A stretch of DNA of 64,000 nt, taken from NCBI RefSeq assembly GCF_001544915.2, contig NZ_FCOE02000007.1, positions 124,001-188,000 of the forward strand. The letters run 5' to 3'. The position numbers and the translations under genes are program-made. A model generated the notes under the pieces. The model was not told the DNA's origin. It was given only the letters and a program-made list of their open reading frames with translations, and ran no database searches. This document shows, one piece after another, positions 52,805 to 62,443 of this stretch. This DNA is from Caballeronia pedi (GTDB taxonomy: Bacteria > Pseudomonadota > Gammaproteobacteria > Burkholderiales > Burkholderiaceae). Positions within the stretch are counted from its first letter, which is position 1. The number at the start of each line of letters is the position of its first letter.

Positions 52805-55438
52805 ATGCAATCAAAAGCAAACAAAATCGGTACTTTCGCTGCCTGGGGCAAGCGTCCGCGAGACGGCGACGAGCACTCGCCCTTTCATCCGCTTTGCGAT
52901 CACATGCTGGATGTGGCGGCATGCTTCATGGAGATCGCGCATTGCGGGCGCATTCACGCTGCCCTGTGCGCCGCCGCTGGCCGGCCATTGAGCGAGCAGG
53001 ATATCGAGCGCCTTGCCGCGCTTGCCTATCTGCACGACTTCGGAAAAGCCAACAGCGGCTTTCAGGCGAAACGATGGAAAGGTCCCGCGCCGCGCGAATG
53101 GCCCCAAAAGACGGGACACGGTGCCGAGGCCCTCTACGCGTTCGGCTGCGGTGAAGCACTGCTTTCGGGACTGCGCATGGAAGCGATTTGGGACTGGGGC
53201 GGTGGTGTCGAAGAACTTCTGCTTGCGAGCCTGGGCCACCACGGTCGTCCCGTCCAGGAGCCATCGAGAGTCGATCCACTGATATGGCAGCCCGTGCGTG
53301 ATGCCGCCGGTCGCGAAATGTACAGTCCTGCAAACGCGCTGAAAGAAATCGGCAATGCCTTGCGTCGGCATTTTCCATTCGCATTCAACCCGGGTGGCGA
53401 GCCGCTGCCATCCAGGCCTGCTTTCATTCATCTGTTCGCAGGCCTCGTGCAATTGGCCGACTGGCTTGGCTCGGACCTGTCCTTCTTCGAATACAGTTCG
53501 CCGGGCTCCGAGCGAAGGCTGGAAGACACGCGCGATCGGGCTTCGAAGGCGGTTGGCGCCATAGGACTCGAGACGTCCGCGCTTCGCGAGCAGTTGATTC
53601 GCGAGGGATTCTCTTTCCAGTCCGCTTTCGGAATGAAGGCGCCACACCCGGCTCAAAGCGCGCTCGGCGAGAAAGACCTCGGCCCGCTTCTCATACTCGA
53701 ATCGGAAACGGGCAGTGGCAAGACGGAAGCCGCGCTGTGGCGCTTCGCGAAGCTGTTCGAGGCCGGCAAGGTCGATTCGCTGTACTTTGCGCTGCCGACG
53801 CGAGTGGCCGCCGCGCAGGTTTATGAGCGTGTCCGTGCGTTCGTCGCGCGTCTTTGGCCGACGAACGCGCCGGTCGTCGTGCGCGCGCTGCCGGGCTATG
53901 AAAGCGCGGATGGCAATGTGAAGGAAGCGGCTTTGCCGGACTTTCAGGTTCTTTGGACCGATCACCCCGACGATGCAACAGCGCACCAGCGCTGGGCCGC
54001 CGAGTCGCCGAAGCGCTTTCTCGCGGCGACGATCGCCGTAGGCACGATCGATCAGGCGTTGCTCGCCGCGCTGAAGGTGCGCCATGCGCATCTGCGTCAC
54101 GCGACGCTTTGCCGGTCCTTGCTGGTCGTCGACGAAGTTCACGCCTCCGACACCTATATGTCGCAAGTGTTGGAGCAACTCCTGAAAGCGCATCACGCGA
54201 CGGGCGGCCATGCGCTGCTTTTGTCCGCCACGCTCGGTTCGAGTCAGCGCGCGCGGTTTCAGGGCATCACAAGCGGAGGCCGGGAAGTCGCAGCTCTCGG
54301 CATCGAGGAGGCAGTTGGATCGCCATACCCCGCGCTCACGGATGGTGCAATCGTTCAAGCATTGCCGACCTCAGGCGAGCCCAAAACGGTCCACTGGCAA
54401 ACTCTCAACGCAATCGACGACCACGAGCGCATCGCCCGCCTCGCATTCGATGCCGCGAAACAAGGCGCGCGCGTATTGATCATCCGCAACACCGTGCCGG
54501 CCGCGATTGCGACGCAAAAGGCGGTGGAAGCGTTGGTCAACGCATCCGGCGATCGCGCATGGCTGTTCGATCACAATGGCATCCCAACGCTGCATCACAG
54601 CCGCTTCAGCCGACAGGACCGGCCGCATCTCGATGCGCGCGTCGAAGAGCGCGTCGGCAAAGTGCGCGAGCCCATGCAGGCGTGCATCGTCGTCGGCACG
54701 CAGACGCTGGAGCAAAGCCTCGATATCGACGCGGACATGCTCATCACGGATATCTGTCCGATGGACGTGCTGTTGCAGCGCATCGGCCGGTTGCATCGAC
54801 ACGAGCGCAAGAAGCACGAGCGGCCGGTGGGTCTTCGGCAAGCGCGCGCATGGGTACTGATACCTGAGAGCGGTTCATTTGAAGCCTGTCTCGAGAAGCC
54901 GCGTAACGGCCTCGGGCGGCTGAAAGATGGCGGCGGCGTCTATCCAGACTTGCGCATGATCGAAGCGACGCGCCGCCTGATCTGCGCGCAACCCAGCCGC
55001 GAGATTCCGCGTGAAAACCGCTCGCTGGTGGAACGCGCCACCCATCCCGATTGCCTGCGCGCGATACAGCAGGAACTCGGCGCCTCGTGGGAGCAACTGT
55101 CGCAACAACTTGAGGGCGGCAAGAGTGCTGAGCGAGTCATCGCGCGAGACCATGCGCTTCCGTATGACACGCGATTCGACAAACTCGCATTCCCGGACGG
55201 CGAAGAGCGCGTCGCCACCCGTCTCGGCGCGGCCGATCGTCTCGTCGAGTTCGATCCGCCCGAGCGTGGGCCATTCGGCACGGACGTGCACCAGATCGCC
55301 ATCCGGCATCACATGCTGCCACGCGGGCTTGACGCAGACGCGAAGCCGGCTTCGATCGTTCGCTTTGACGGCGGTTTCGAATTTGGGCTGGGCACGGCTC
55401 GCTATTCGTATAGCCGGTTCGGTATCGAGAAGATCTAG
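52805..55438 (+). CDS. cas3: Cas3, HD nuclease-helicase of type I-E
   Basis: 877 aa. Recruited by Cascade, it unwinds and degrades target DNA. HD domain residues 20-220: H28/H33, the HD pair at 77-78 in LHDFGKANSGF, GHGAE at 104-108, HH at 145-146 and D219. Helicase: Walker A ETGSGKTEA (301-309), DEVH box at 443-446, SAT at 474-476, and the motif VI region LLQRIGRLHRHE near residue 660. All nuclease and ATPase residues appear intact. First of the cas genes; only 9 bp separate it from casA, so the eight genes may be one transcript. Confidence 0.96.
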   Translation: MQSKANKIGTFAAWGKRPRDGDEHSPFHPLCDHMLDVAACFMEIAHCGRIHAALCAAAGRPLSEQDIERLAALAYLHDFGKANSGFQAKRWKGPAPREWPQKTGHGAEALYAFGCGEALLSGLRMEAIWDWGGGVEELLLASLGHHGRPVQEPSRVDPLIWQPVRDAAGREMYSPANALKEIGNALRRHFPFAFNPGGEPLPSRPAFIHLFAGLVQLADWLGSDLSFFEYSSPGSERRLEDTRDRASKAVGAIGLETSALREQLIREGFSFQSAFGMKAPHPAQSALGEKDLGPLLILESETGSGKTEAALWRFAKLFEAGKVDSLYFALPTRVAAAQVYERVRAFVARLWPTNAPVVVRALPGYESADGNVKEAALPDFQVLWTDHPDDATAHQRWAAESPKRFLAATIAVGTIDQALLAALKVRHAHLRHATLCRSLLVVDEVHASDTYMSQVLEQLLKAHHATGGHALLLSATLGSSQRARFQGITSGGREVAALGIEEAVGSPYPALTDGAIVQALPTSGEPKTVHWQTLNAIDDHERIARLAFDAAKQGARVLIIRNTVPAAIATQKAVEALVNASGDRAWLFDHNGIPTLHHSRFSRQDRPHLDARVEERVGKVREPMQACIVVGTQTLEQSLDIDADMLITDICPMDVLLQRIGRLHRHERKKHERPVGLRQARAWVLIPESGSFEACLEKPRNGLGRLKDGGGVYPDLRMIEATRRLICAQPSREIPRENRSLVERATHPDCLRAIQQELGASWEQLSQQLEGGKSAERVIARDHALPYDTRFDKLAFPDGEERVATRLGAADRLVEFDPPERGPFGTDVHQIAIRHHMLPRGLDADAKPASIVRFDGGFEFGLGTARYSYSRFGIEKI

Positions 55439-55447
55439 AGCCCTTTC

Positions 55448-57052
55448 ATGCACATCCAATTCAGCTTGCTCGATCACGCGCTGATCCGCTACCGGACCAG
55501 CAATCGACAGGAACGGCACGCAACGTTGCCGGAACTGCTGGCCGCCTTCAACGATGACGAAGTGCGCGATTTTCCCGCGCTGCGTCCACATCAGCGTCAT
55601 CCGTGGCATGCGTTTCTCGTGCAGCTTGCGGCGATCGCGCTTCATGCGGCGAAGCGTGAGACGCCTTTCGAAACCGCCGGCGAATGGCGCGCGGCCCTGC
55701 TTGCATTGACGCCCGAGGATAGCGACCGCGCGGCGTTCGCGCTCGTCACGCCGGACGAACGTCCCGCGTTTTTGCAGGCGCCGTGCGAGCGTGAGGCGTC
55801 GCGCAAGTGGAACAAGCGGATCACGACGCCCGATGCGCTCGATATGCTGGTGACATCGCGAAATCACGATCTCAAGGCACAACGCATGATTCATGCACAG
55901 GCCGAGGACTGGATCTACGCGCTCGTCAGCTTGCAGACACAAGAGGGCTTTCTCGGCGCGGGCAACTACGGCATTTCGCGAATGAACGGCGGTTTCTCCA
56001 GTCGTCCGGCGTTCGGCGTGGTGCCGGTCGGGCACTGGGGGAAGCGCTGGGCGCGCGACGTGCAAGTTCTGCTGCGCAACCGCGACAGGCTCGTCGAGCG
56101 CCTCGAACTGAAGGACGAAGGCGGCATCGCGCTCGTCTGGCTTCGGCCCTGGGATGGCGCGAGCAGCCTTTCCTTTGCCGAACTCGATCCCTTCTACATC
56201 GAAGTGTGCCGGCGCGTGCGCTTGCAGGCGCAAGGCGATACGCTCGGCGCAATCGCCACGACCAGCAAGGTTGTGCGCATCGCCGCGAAGGAACGTTGCG
56301 GCAATACGGGCGATGCCTGGACGCCGGTCAGCGCTGCCGAGCGCAAGGCGCTGTCGATCACGGGGAAAGGCTTCGACTACACGCTCGCGAGCACACTCGC
56401 GTTCTCGCAAAGCAAATTCACGCCGACTATTGCGCGCGAGCTGTCGGACGACGACGGAAACGAAGGCTTGTTCATCCTCGCTCAAGGTATTGCGCGCGGT
56501 CAGGGGAAGACCGAGGGGTATCACGAAAGGCGCATTCCCATCACGAAGAAGATGCGCGATCTGATGCTGCGACGAAATAGCGACGAGATAGCCGAGGCGG
56601 CGAAAGAGCGCATCGAGGCCATCAGCGATGTCCGCAAGACGTTGTGGAGCGCGTTGTGCGCGCTCCTGGGCAACGGCGCTCAGAGCGTGAGCGACGACAC
56701 CAAGAACAAGGCCAACCGATTTTCAAAAACGTTCGAGCAGGAAGAAGACCGGCGCTTCTTCAACGATCTCAGCAAGGAAATCGAAGCCGACGACAGAATC
56801 GTCGAGCACGACCAATGGCTTTGCGCGCTCGTCGATCGCGCTGATGCCGCATTGGAGCAAGCATTCATCGCGGGACCGCGCAGTGCGGAACGTATTTATC
56901 GCGCACGAGGCGCGGCGCTTTCGCGCTTTCATGGTGGCCTGCGTTCCGCGAAGGCGCCACCCCGAATCGCTCGCGTGTTGAAACAGCGCGATGAAGCGCG
57001 TAAGGCCGCGCGATCCAAATCGTTCGAAGAGGTTTCAGATGTCCCAAATTGA
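55448..57052 (+). CDS. casA: Cas8e (Cse1/CasA), large subunit of Cascade
   Basis: 534 aa. Recognises PAM and recruits Cas3. Typical N-terminus HIQFSLLDHALIRYR, RHATLPELLAAFNDDEVRDF, then FVLTPDERPAFLQAP-like and LVTSRNHDLKAQRM. The loop GAGNYGISRMNGGFSSRPAF is the family hallmark and takes part in DNA binding. The C-terminal four-helix bundle spans about 370-525. The casB start lies 14 bp inside its 3' end. Confidence 0.93.
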   Translation: MHIQFSLLDHALIRYRTSNRQERHATLPELLAAFNDDEVRDFPALRPHQRHPWHAFLVQLAAIALHAAKRETPFETAGEWRAALLALTPEDSDRAAFALVTPDERPAFLQAPCEREASRKWNKRITTPDALDMLVTSRNHDLKAQRMIHAQAEDWIYALVSLQTQEGFLGAGNYGISRMNGGFSSRPAFGVVPVGHWGKRWARDVQVLLRNRDRLVERLELKDEGGIALVWLRPWDGASSLSFAELDPFYIEVCRRVRLQAQGDTLGAIATTSKVVRIAAKERCGNTGDAWTPVSAAERKALSITGKGFDYTLASTLAFSQSKFTPTIARELSDDDGNEGLFILAQGIARGQGKTEGYHERRIPITKKMRDLMLRRNSDEIAEAAKERIEAISDVRKTLWSALCALLGNGAQSVSDDTKNKANRFSKTFEQEEDRRFFNDLSKEIEADDRIVEHDQWLCALVDRADAALEQAFIAGPRSAERIYRARGAALSRFHGGLRSAKAPPRIARVLKQRDEARKAARSKSFEEVSDVPN

Positions 57053-57632
57053 AGACGTCGCGCCGCGAACATGGCGCGTCTCGGGCAATCAGGCGCAAGC
57101 GCTCGCCCATTTCATCGAAGCCGGAAAACAAGGCGAAGGCGCGCTGAAGGCGGACCATGTGGCGCTCAAGCGTCTCAACCCGGATGCCGAATCGCTTACC
57201 GTGCAACAGATTGCCGCCCTCACGCGGGCATTGCGGCGCGCGAAAGTGGATTGCGAGCAATTGAGCGTCGAGGGCTGGAAGCGATGGGCCGTGATCGTGA
57301 ACGGCATCGCCCTGACGGGCCATCACATCTCGAAGAAAGGCGAGGAAAAAGCGAATGGGCGATTCGGATTTCAGTTGAGGCGCGCGGGCGTGTCCGATGC
57401 GCGCGTCAACCGGCTTTTCAACGCGCGCGGCGATGCGTTCTTCCCGCTCTTGCAGCGTGTTCTTCGCCTGATGCAAAGCCGGAAGGTCGAGCCGAACTGG
57501 GCCGAGCTGGGCACGTTCGTCCTCAACGAAGGTGCGGAACATGCCAGGGGCGAGCGCTGGGCAGAAGCATCGCGCATCAGGTTTGTCCAGGACTACACGA
57601 ACGCCAAACCCGAAAGCGCCCAAAGGCCATGA
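57039..57632 (+). CDS. casB: Cse2/CasB, small subunit of Cascade
   Basis: 197 aa, nearly all helical, basic: the Cse2 dimer lines the Cascade belly and holds the displaced strand. Segments include HFIEAGKQGEGALKADHVAL, and HHISKKGEEKANGRFGFQLR with conserved arginines. ATG 57039 is preferred over an in-frame ATG 48 bp upstream because MSQIEDVAPRTWRVSGNQ fits the family start and gives the usual 14-bp overlap with casA. 51 bp follow before casC. Confidence 0.9.
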   Translation: MSQIEDVAPRTWRVSGNQAQALAHFIEAGKQGEGALKADHVALKRLNPDAESLTVQQIAALTRALRRAKVDCEQLSVEGWKRWAVIVNGIALTGHHISKKGEEKANGRFGFQLRRAGVSDARVNRLFNARGDAFFPLLQRVLRLMQSRKVEPNWAELGTFVLNEGAEHARGERWAEASRIRFVQDYTNAKPESAQRP

Positions 57633-57683
57633 CCGCCCGCGCACCGAAGCACGCCTACTCAATCAGCAATAGAAGGACCGAAC

Positions 57684-58865
57684 ATGACTCACCCGCGCTT
57701 CATCCAGATCCACACACTGCAAGGCTACTCCGCCGCGCTCCTCAATCGTGACGATGCAGGCCTCGCCAAACGCCTCCCGATGGGCGATGCCGTCCGCACG
57801 CGTATTTCGTCACAATGCCTCAAGCGGCACTGGCGCACGGCGGACGATCATCATGCGCTCGCGAGGCTCGGCGTGCCGATGGCCGTTCGCTCGCGTATCA
57901 CGCTCACGATGATCCGGGATGAGCTCATCAAACAGGATGTGCCGGAGCGCCTCGCTCAGACCGCAGCCGAAGCCTTGCGCGATGCAGGCCTGCTAGACAA
58001 AGGTGGAAAGAAGCTCAAAGGAAAGGATGCGCTGGAAACCGGACAGGCCGTTTTGCTTGGCAAAACGGAAATCGACTACCTCGTGCAGCGCTGCGCGACG
58101 CTGGCGCGAGAGTGTCAGGACGAAGCTGCGTTGACCTCCGCAGTGGCCGGTTTTCTCAAGGATGAGAAGGCGAACATCGAAGCGCTCAAGCACGGCAGCG
58201 GGCTCGAAGCGGCGCTCTTTGGTCGCATGGTTACATCGGATGTGCTCGCATCGCGCGATGCCGCCGTGTATGTCGCGCACGCGTTTACCGTCCACGAGGC
58301 GCAGGTGGAGAACGACTATTTCACCGTCGTCGACGATCTTTTGAGGGAAACCGGCGAACGCGGCTCCGCGGGCATCTTCGACACTGAACTCGCGTCGGGT
58401 CTTTACTATGGTTACGTCGTCGTGGACGTGCCGCAACTGGTGGCGAATCTCGAGGGCATCGGCATGGCCGAGTGCTTCGACGCGCATCCCGAACGACGCG
58501 AACTGGCGGGACAGGTCGTCAACAGCCTGCTGCATCTGATCGCGACCGTCAGTCCGGGCGCGAAGCGTGGTTCGACCGCGCCGTTCGGTCACGCGAGCCT
58601 GATGCTTATCGAAACGGGCGACTGGCAGCCGCGCAGTCTCGCGGGCGCGTTCGAAACGGCGCTGAAGTTGAAGGGCGCGAATATCCGCGAGCAGGCGATC
58701 CGGCAACTCGCGCGCGAAATCGAAAAGCACGACTCGGCGTACGGCGCGCCGCTGGATCGACGGTATCTCGCGCTCGATGATGAGACGCCGATGCCGAAAG
58801 CTCAGCGCCTCCCGCTCGATCAACTCGGCAAGTGGGTTCAGACTCGCATCGTCGAAGGAGCGTGA
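57684..58865 (+). CDS. casC: Cas7e (Cse4/CasC), backbone of Cascade
   Basis: 393 aa RAMP protein that polymerises along the crRNA. Family N-terminus RFIQIHTLQGYSAALLNRDD, then RISSQCLKRHWRT, central ALFGRMVTSDVLASRDAAVY followed by VAHAFTVHEAQVENDYFTVV, and GSAGIFDTELASGLYYGYVV. Ends with LPLDQLGKWVQTRI. The cas5e start follows at once (1 bp between stop and ATG). Confidence 0.95.
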   Translation: MTHPRFIQIHTLQGYSAALLNRDDAGLAKRLPMGDAVRTRISSQCLKRHWRTADDHHALARLGVPMAVRSRITLTMIRDELIKQDVPERLAQTAAEALRDAGLLDKGGKKLKGKDALETGQAVLLGKTEIDYLVQRCATLARECQDEAALTSAVAGFLKDEKANIEALKHGSGLEAALFGRMVTSDVLASRDAAVYVAHAFTVHEAQVENDYFTVVDDLLRETGERGSAGIFDTELASGLYYGYVVVDVPQLVANLEGIGMAECFDAHPERRELAGQVVNSLLHLIATVSPGAKRGSTAPFGHASLMLIETGDWQPRSLAGAFETALKLKGANIREQAIRQLAREIEKHDSAYGAPLDRRYLALDDETPMPKAQRLPLDQLGKWVQTRIVEGA

Positions 58866-58866
58866 C

Positions 58867-59589
58867 ATGTCCCGACATCTGCTGATGCGCTTGCGCGCGC
58901 CGCTCGTGGCGTTCGGCGGCGAAACGATCGACAGTTACGGCGTGATCCGCGACTTCCCGGCGCTGTCGATGGTGACCGGCCTGATCGCCTGTGCGCTCGG
59001 TTACGATCGCGGCGACTTCGCGTTGCACGACCGCTTGCAGGCGCGCATCGTGATGGGCACGCGGATCGATGCCGGCGGCGCGCGGCTCGTCGACTTTCAG
59101 ACGGCGCAACTCAACAGGCGCGACGAGGCGTGGACGACGCATCGCGAGCCCGAGACGCGTCAGGGCGGCGAGGACTCGTACAAGAGCCCGCACTTGCGTC
59201 ATCGCGAGTATCACGCGGGTCTCGACGCGCTCGTCGCCATTCGGCTCGAACCGGCCAACGAGCAACCGACGCTCGATGACGTCGCGCTCGCGCTGGATCG
59301 GCCGAAGCGTCCGCTTTTCATCGGCCGCAAGCCGTGTCTGCCGACGACGCGCGTGTTCATCGACATGATCGATGCCGACCACGTGCTCGGCGCGCTGCAA
59401 CAGGCGCTCGCGCCCGAGCTGCCCGATTTCCGCTTTCAGTGGCCCGAAGGCGAAGGCACGCTGCCTCATTCGCAATGGCGTGATGTCTGCGACGAACGCA
59501 ACTGGCGAACCGGGGTTCATGGCGGATGGCGGCGCGTGCTCGAGGGTAGCGGCCCGTGTGCATCGAACTCGCTGGAATTATCCGCATGA
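58867..59589 (+). CDS. cas5e: Cas5e (CasD), Cascade 5'-handle-binding subunit
   Basis: 240 aa RAMP protein holding the 5' handle of crRNA. N-terminus LLMRLRAPLVAFGGETIDSY, then RDFPALSMVTGLIACALGYD (family hallmark FPSxSxVxGLLAxALG) and KRPLFIGRKPCLPTTRVFID. ATG 58867 directly follows the casC stop and matches the family start; a longer frame starting within casC is rejected. Overlaps cas6e by 4 bp. Confidence 0.94.
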   Translation: MSRHLLMRLRAPLVAFGGETIDSYGVIRDFPALSMVTGLIACALGYDRGDFALHDRLQARIVMGTRIDAGGARLVDFQTAQLNRRDEAWTTHREPETRQGGEDSYKSPHLRHREYHAGLDALVAIRLEPANEQPTLDDVALALDRPKRPLFIGRKPCLPTTRVFIDMIDADHVLGALQQALAPELPDFRFQWPEGEGTLPHSQWRDVCDERNWRTGVHGGWRRVLEGSGPCASNSLELSA

Positions 59590-60353
59590 CCGCCTTCAAC
59601 CTGATGCACTGTCAGCCCGATTCGCGCAAGCTCGTGTTGTGGGCTGCGCGGCAAGGCTGGCTGCCGGCGGGCGGCGATCTCGGCTATGCGTTGCATGCGG
59701 CGCTCCATCGCGTGTTCGGTGAGCGTGTGCCGAAGCCTTTTTACTTTCGTGATGCGCGCGCGGGCCTCCTGGCCTACACGCGAAGTTCGGCCGAAGAACT
59801 GCACGAGGCGGCTGCATTGTGTGCTGCGCCCGATCTGGCCGATGCGTTGGGTCTCGACGCAGGTCCGCGCAGTCCGGGCCTTGGCGTGCGTGCGTTTCCG
59901 CTGCGATGGAGCGCGGGCCGCGAGCTGGGCTTCGAGGTTCGCGTGCGGCCCATGCGCCGCTACAAAGCGGAGGACCGCGAGCACGGGACCGAGCGCGATG
60001 CGTATCGCGAACACGAAGCGCGTGTCGAGGATGAGAAGGAGCTTGCGCGCGAGGCTGTCTATGCGCAATGGCTCGCCGAACAGTTCGAGGCCACCGGCGC
60101 CGCGAAACTGATCGAAGCACGCATGACGCGCTTCCAGCTGACGCCGGTTTTGCGCCGGACACAGTCGAGTGAGCAGCAGGGCGGCGGAGGCCGCAAGGCA
60201 CGCACGATCATCGGTCCGGATGCCACGTTCAGCGGACACCTGCGCGTCGAGGATACGGAGGCGTTTGCGCGATTGCTCATGCGCGGCGTCGGGCGTCATC
60301 GCGCGTTCGGGTTTGGCATGCTGCTGTTGAAGCCGGCGTCGATATCGGCATGA
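59586..60353 (+). CDS. cas6e: Cas6e (CasE), crRNA-processing endoribonuclease
   Basis: 255 aa from ATG 59586, which overlaps the cas5e stop (ATGA). Cleaves the repeat hairpin to release crRNA and stays in Cascade. N-terminal RKLVLWAARQGWLPAGGDLG with a possible catalytic tyrosine/histidine in LGYALHAALHRVFGE (the histidine of ALHAAL), and the C-terminal glycine-rich RAMP loop GVGRHRAFGFGML. An alternative start 30 bp upstream exists but would extend into cas5e. Confidence 0.93.
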   Translation: MTAFNLMHCQPDSRKLVLWAARQGWLPAGGDLGYALHAALHRVFGERVPKPFYFRDARAGLLAYTRSSAEELHEAAALCAAPDLADALGLDAGPRSPGLGVRAFPLRWSAGRELGFEVRVRPMRRYKAEDREHGTERDAYREHEARVEDEKELAREAVYAQWLAEQFEATGAAKLIEARMTRFQLTPVLRRTQSSEQQGGGGRKARTIIGPDATFSGHLRVEDTEAFARLLMRGVGRHRAFGFGMLLLKPASISA

Positions 60354-60369
60354 GTTGCGCGACGGGCCC

Positions 60370-61260
60370 ATGCTGAAGGGTCGCCTCGGACTCGACACGT
60401 CGCGCGTTCCGCATGCGGATCGTCACGGTCTCGTGTGGCGGAAGCGCGGTGAGTTGAACGTGATCGACGGATGCCTGCATTTCGCGAGCGGGCAATAGCA
60501 CGTCGATCAGATTCCGCATCAGTCGGTGTCGATGATCTTGCTCGGCCCGGGCAGCAGTGTGACGCACGACGCGCTGCGTCTGCTCGCTCGTCACGGGACG
60601 TTGCTCGCGGCGGTGGGCGTCGATGGCGTGCGCACTTACACCGCGCCGCCGTTGATGCCGGACCGTTCGAGCGTCGCGCGCCGGCAGGCGGAGTTGTGGG
60701 GCAACCCGCGCAGGCGTTTGAGCGTCGCGCGGCACATGTATGCGTTGCGTCTGGGCGAAGTGCTCCCGCATCGCGATCTCGACACGTTGCGCGGCATTGA
60801 GGGCGCGCGCGTGAAGACGATCTATCGGCTGCGGGCGCAGCAGTTCGGCATCGATTGGGACGGGCGTCGTTATGACCGTGCGAACCCCGAGGCCGCCGAT
60901 CTGCCGAATCAGGCGATCAATCATGCTGCGACGGCGGTGCAGGCGGCGGCCGCCATCGCCGTGCAGGCGCTCGCTGCGATACCGCAGCTCGGGTTCATCC
61001 ACGAGGATTCGGGGCAGGCGTTCGTGCTCGATATCGCCGATCTCTTTCGCGATGACATCATGCTTTCGATCGCATTCGCCGCCGCGAAGGAAGCGGGGCG
61101 GAGCGATCAGACTGTCGACCGACTGGTGCGGCGTGAGGCGGCGCGCGTGTTTCGCAAGAAGGCGGTGATTCCGGCGATGATCGATCGCGTGAAGCAGGTG
61201 TTACGGCTGGACGAGAAGCTGGAGGAAAGCGATGGCGCTGGTCGTGGTAGTGACGCGTGA
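60370..61260 (+). pseudogene. cas1: cas1 (type I-E integrase) with in-frame TAG at codon 43
   Basis: Spacer integrase. From ATG 60370, 16 bp after cas6e, the frame reads MLKGRLGLDTSRVPHADRHG and on, like the N-terminus of actinobacterial/proteobacterial I-E Cas1, hits TAG at 60496-60498, and continues in the same frame to 61260. With readthrough it is 296 aa. Active-site residues then fall at E144, H211, D221 and D224, each exactly three after E. coli E141, H208, D218 and D221. Downstream of the stop, GTG 60526 or ATG 60532 could start a 244- or 242-aa protein lacking the N-terminal beta domain. The rest is intact, so the change seems recent, or is a sequencing error. Confidence 0.8.
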
Positions 61261-61534
61261 TGTCGCGGACCGGTTTCGCGGCTTTCTCGCGTCGGTGATG
61301 CTGGAGGTATCGACGGGGGTGTATGTTGCGCCGCGCATGAACAAGGGCGTGCGCGAAAGGACCTGGTCCGTGCTTGCCGATTGGCATGGGAATGAGCCGC
61401 GGGGCAGTGTCGTGATGGTGTGGCGGGATTTGGATGCGGTGGGCGGTATCGGGATCGTGCAGCTCGGGGCGGCGTCGCGAGAGCTTGTCGATGTCGATGG
61501 GATGTATGTCGTGCGGCGGTTGATGGTGGGGTAG
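61232..61534 (+). CDS. cas2: Cas2e
   Basis: 100 aa, ferredoxin-like Cas2 of type I-E that scaffolds the Cas1-Cas2 integrase. MALVVVVTRDVADRFRGFLA at the start, then EVSTGVYVAPRMNKGVRERT with family-typical tail SVVMVWRDLDAVGGIGIVQL. It overlaps cas1 by 29 bp, so its translation depends on, or is coupled to, cas1 reading. The second array follows 88 bp later. Confidence 0.95.
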   Translation: MALVVVVTRDVADRFRGFLASVMLEVSTGVYVAPRMNKGVRERTWSVLADWHGNEPRGSVVMVWRDLDAVGGIGIVQLGAASRELVDVDGMYVVRRLMVG

Positions 61535-61622
61535 AGGCGCGTTTTGTTCTTTGAAAATTTGGGTTTTGAGATTGGGTGGGAATGGGGGATTTGCTTTTCG
61601 GTTCATGGGGTTATGGGGGAGA
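61535..61622 (+). promoter_or_regulatory. leader of array 2
   Basis: 88-bp G/T-rich leader between the cas2 stop and first repeat. It contains TGTTCTTTGAAAAT (61545-61558), matching the element in the array 1 leader, but 64 bp from the first repeat instead of 19. It ends GGGGGAGA before the repeat, against GGGTAGA in leader 1. Confidence 0.65.
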
Positions 61623-62443
61623 GGTTCCTCCGCGTGCGCGGAGATAGACCCGGTTTGTTCCATCTTGCTGGCCCTCCTTGGGCGGTTCCTCCGCGTGCGC
61701 GGAGATAGACCCCAGCGGCAGAGCGTTTGCAAAGACGGCAATGCGGTTCCTCCGCGTGCGCGGAGATAGACCCGCCCTCCTGATCGCCGCCGCACCAGAG
61801 CTGCTGGTTCCTCCGCGTGCGCGGAGATAGACCGCTGGCGGGTAGCTCGAGCAGCGCGAGCAGCTCGGTTCCTCCGCGTGCGCGGAGATAGACCCACGTA
61901 CACCGTCACGTACGCGGGCGCAGCGTCGGTTCCTCCGCGTGCGCGGAGATAGACCCGTGACATTGACCGGGACTGACGGCTCGGTCTAGGTTCCTCCGCG
62001 TGCGCGGAGATAGACCCGCGGGTGTGGCGGCTTATGGCGTCTCGCAGGGGGTTCCTCCGCGTGCGCGGAGATAGACCGAACGAGGCCGGCAAATCGCCCT
62101 GGCCGGCGACGGTTCCTCCGCGTGCGCGGAGATAGACCCGCCTTCCGAGCGGTGGGCTTAGCGCGGCGCCCGGTTCCTCCGCGTGCGCGGAGATAGACCC
62201 TGCCCGATCAAGGGCGTGCGCGTGTTCGAGGAGGTTCCTCCGCGTGCGCGGAGATAGACCTCCGCAAGCGTAAAGGTTCCGGGGGCTGGTTTCGGTTCCT
62301 CCGCGTGCGCGGAGATAGACCCTCGATGACGGCGTTGTGATAGCGATCCTGCACGGTTCCTCCGCGTGCGCGGAGATAGACCGCACGCGCTGGTCTCGGC
62401 TTTCCTCGCCAAGCAGGTTCCTCCGCGAACGCGGAGATAGTCC
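61623..62443 (+). CRISPR. type I-E CRISPR array 2 (14 repeats, 13 spacers)
   Basis: 28-bp repeats every 61 bp, starts 61623, 61684, 61745, 61806, 61867, 61928, 61989, 62050, 62111, 62172, 62233, 62294, 62355 and 62416. Same repeat as array 1, here on the plus strand. The first 13 copies are identical; the last (62416-62443) has changes, as expected at the end far from the leader. Each spacer is 33 bp and no spacer is repeated. Confidence 0.97.

Noticed and set aside
58777..58866. Longer cas5e start inside casC
   Set aside because: The added residues are out-of-frame casC sequence; ATG 58867 directly after the casC stop matches the family.
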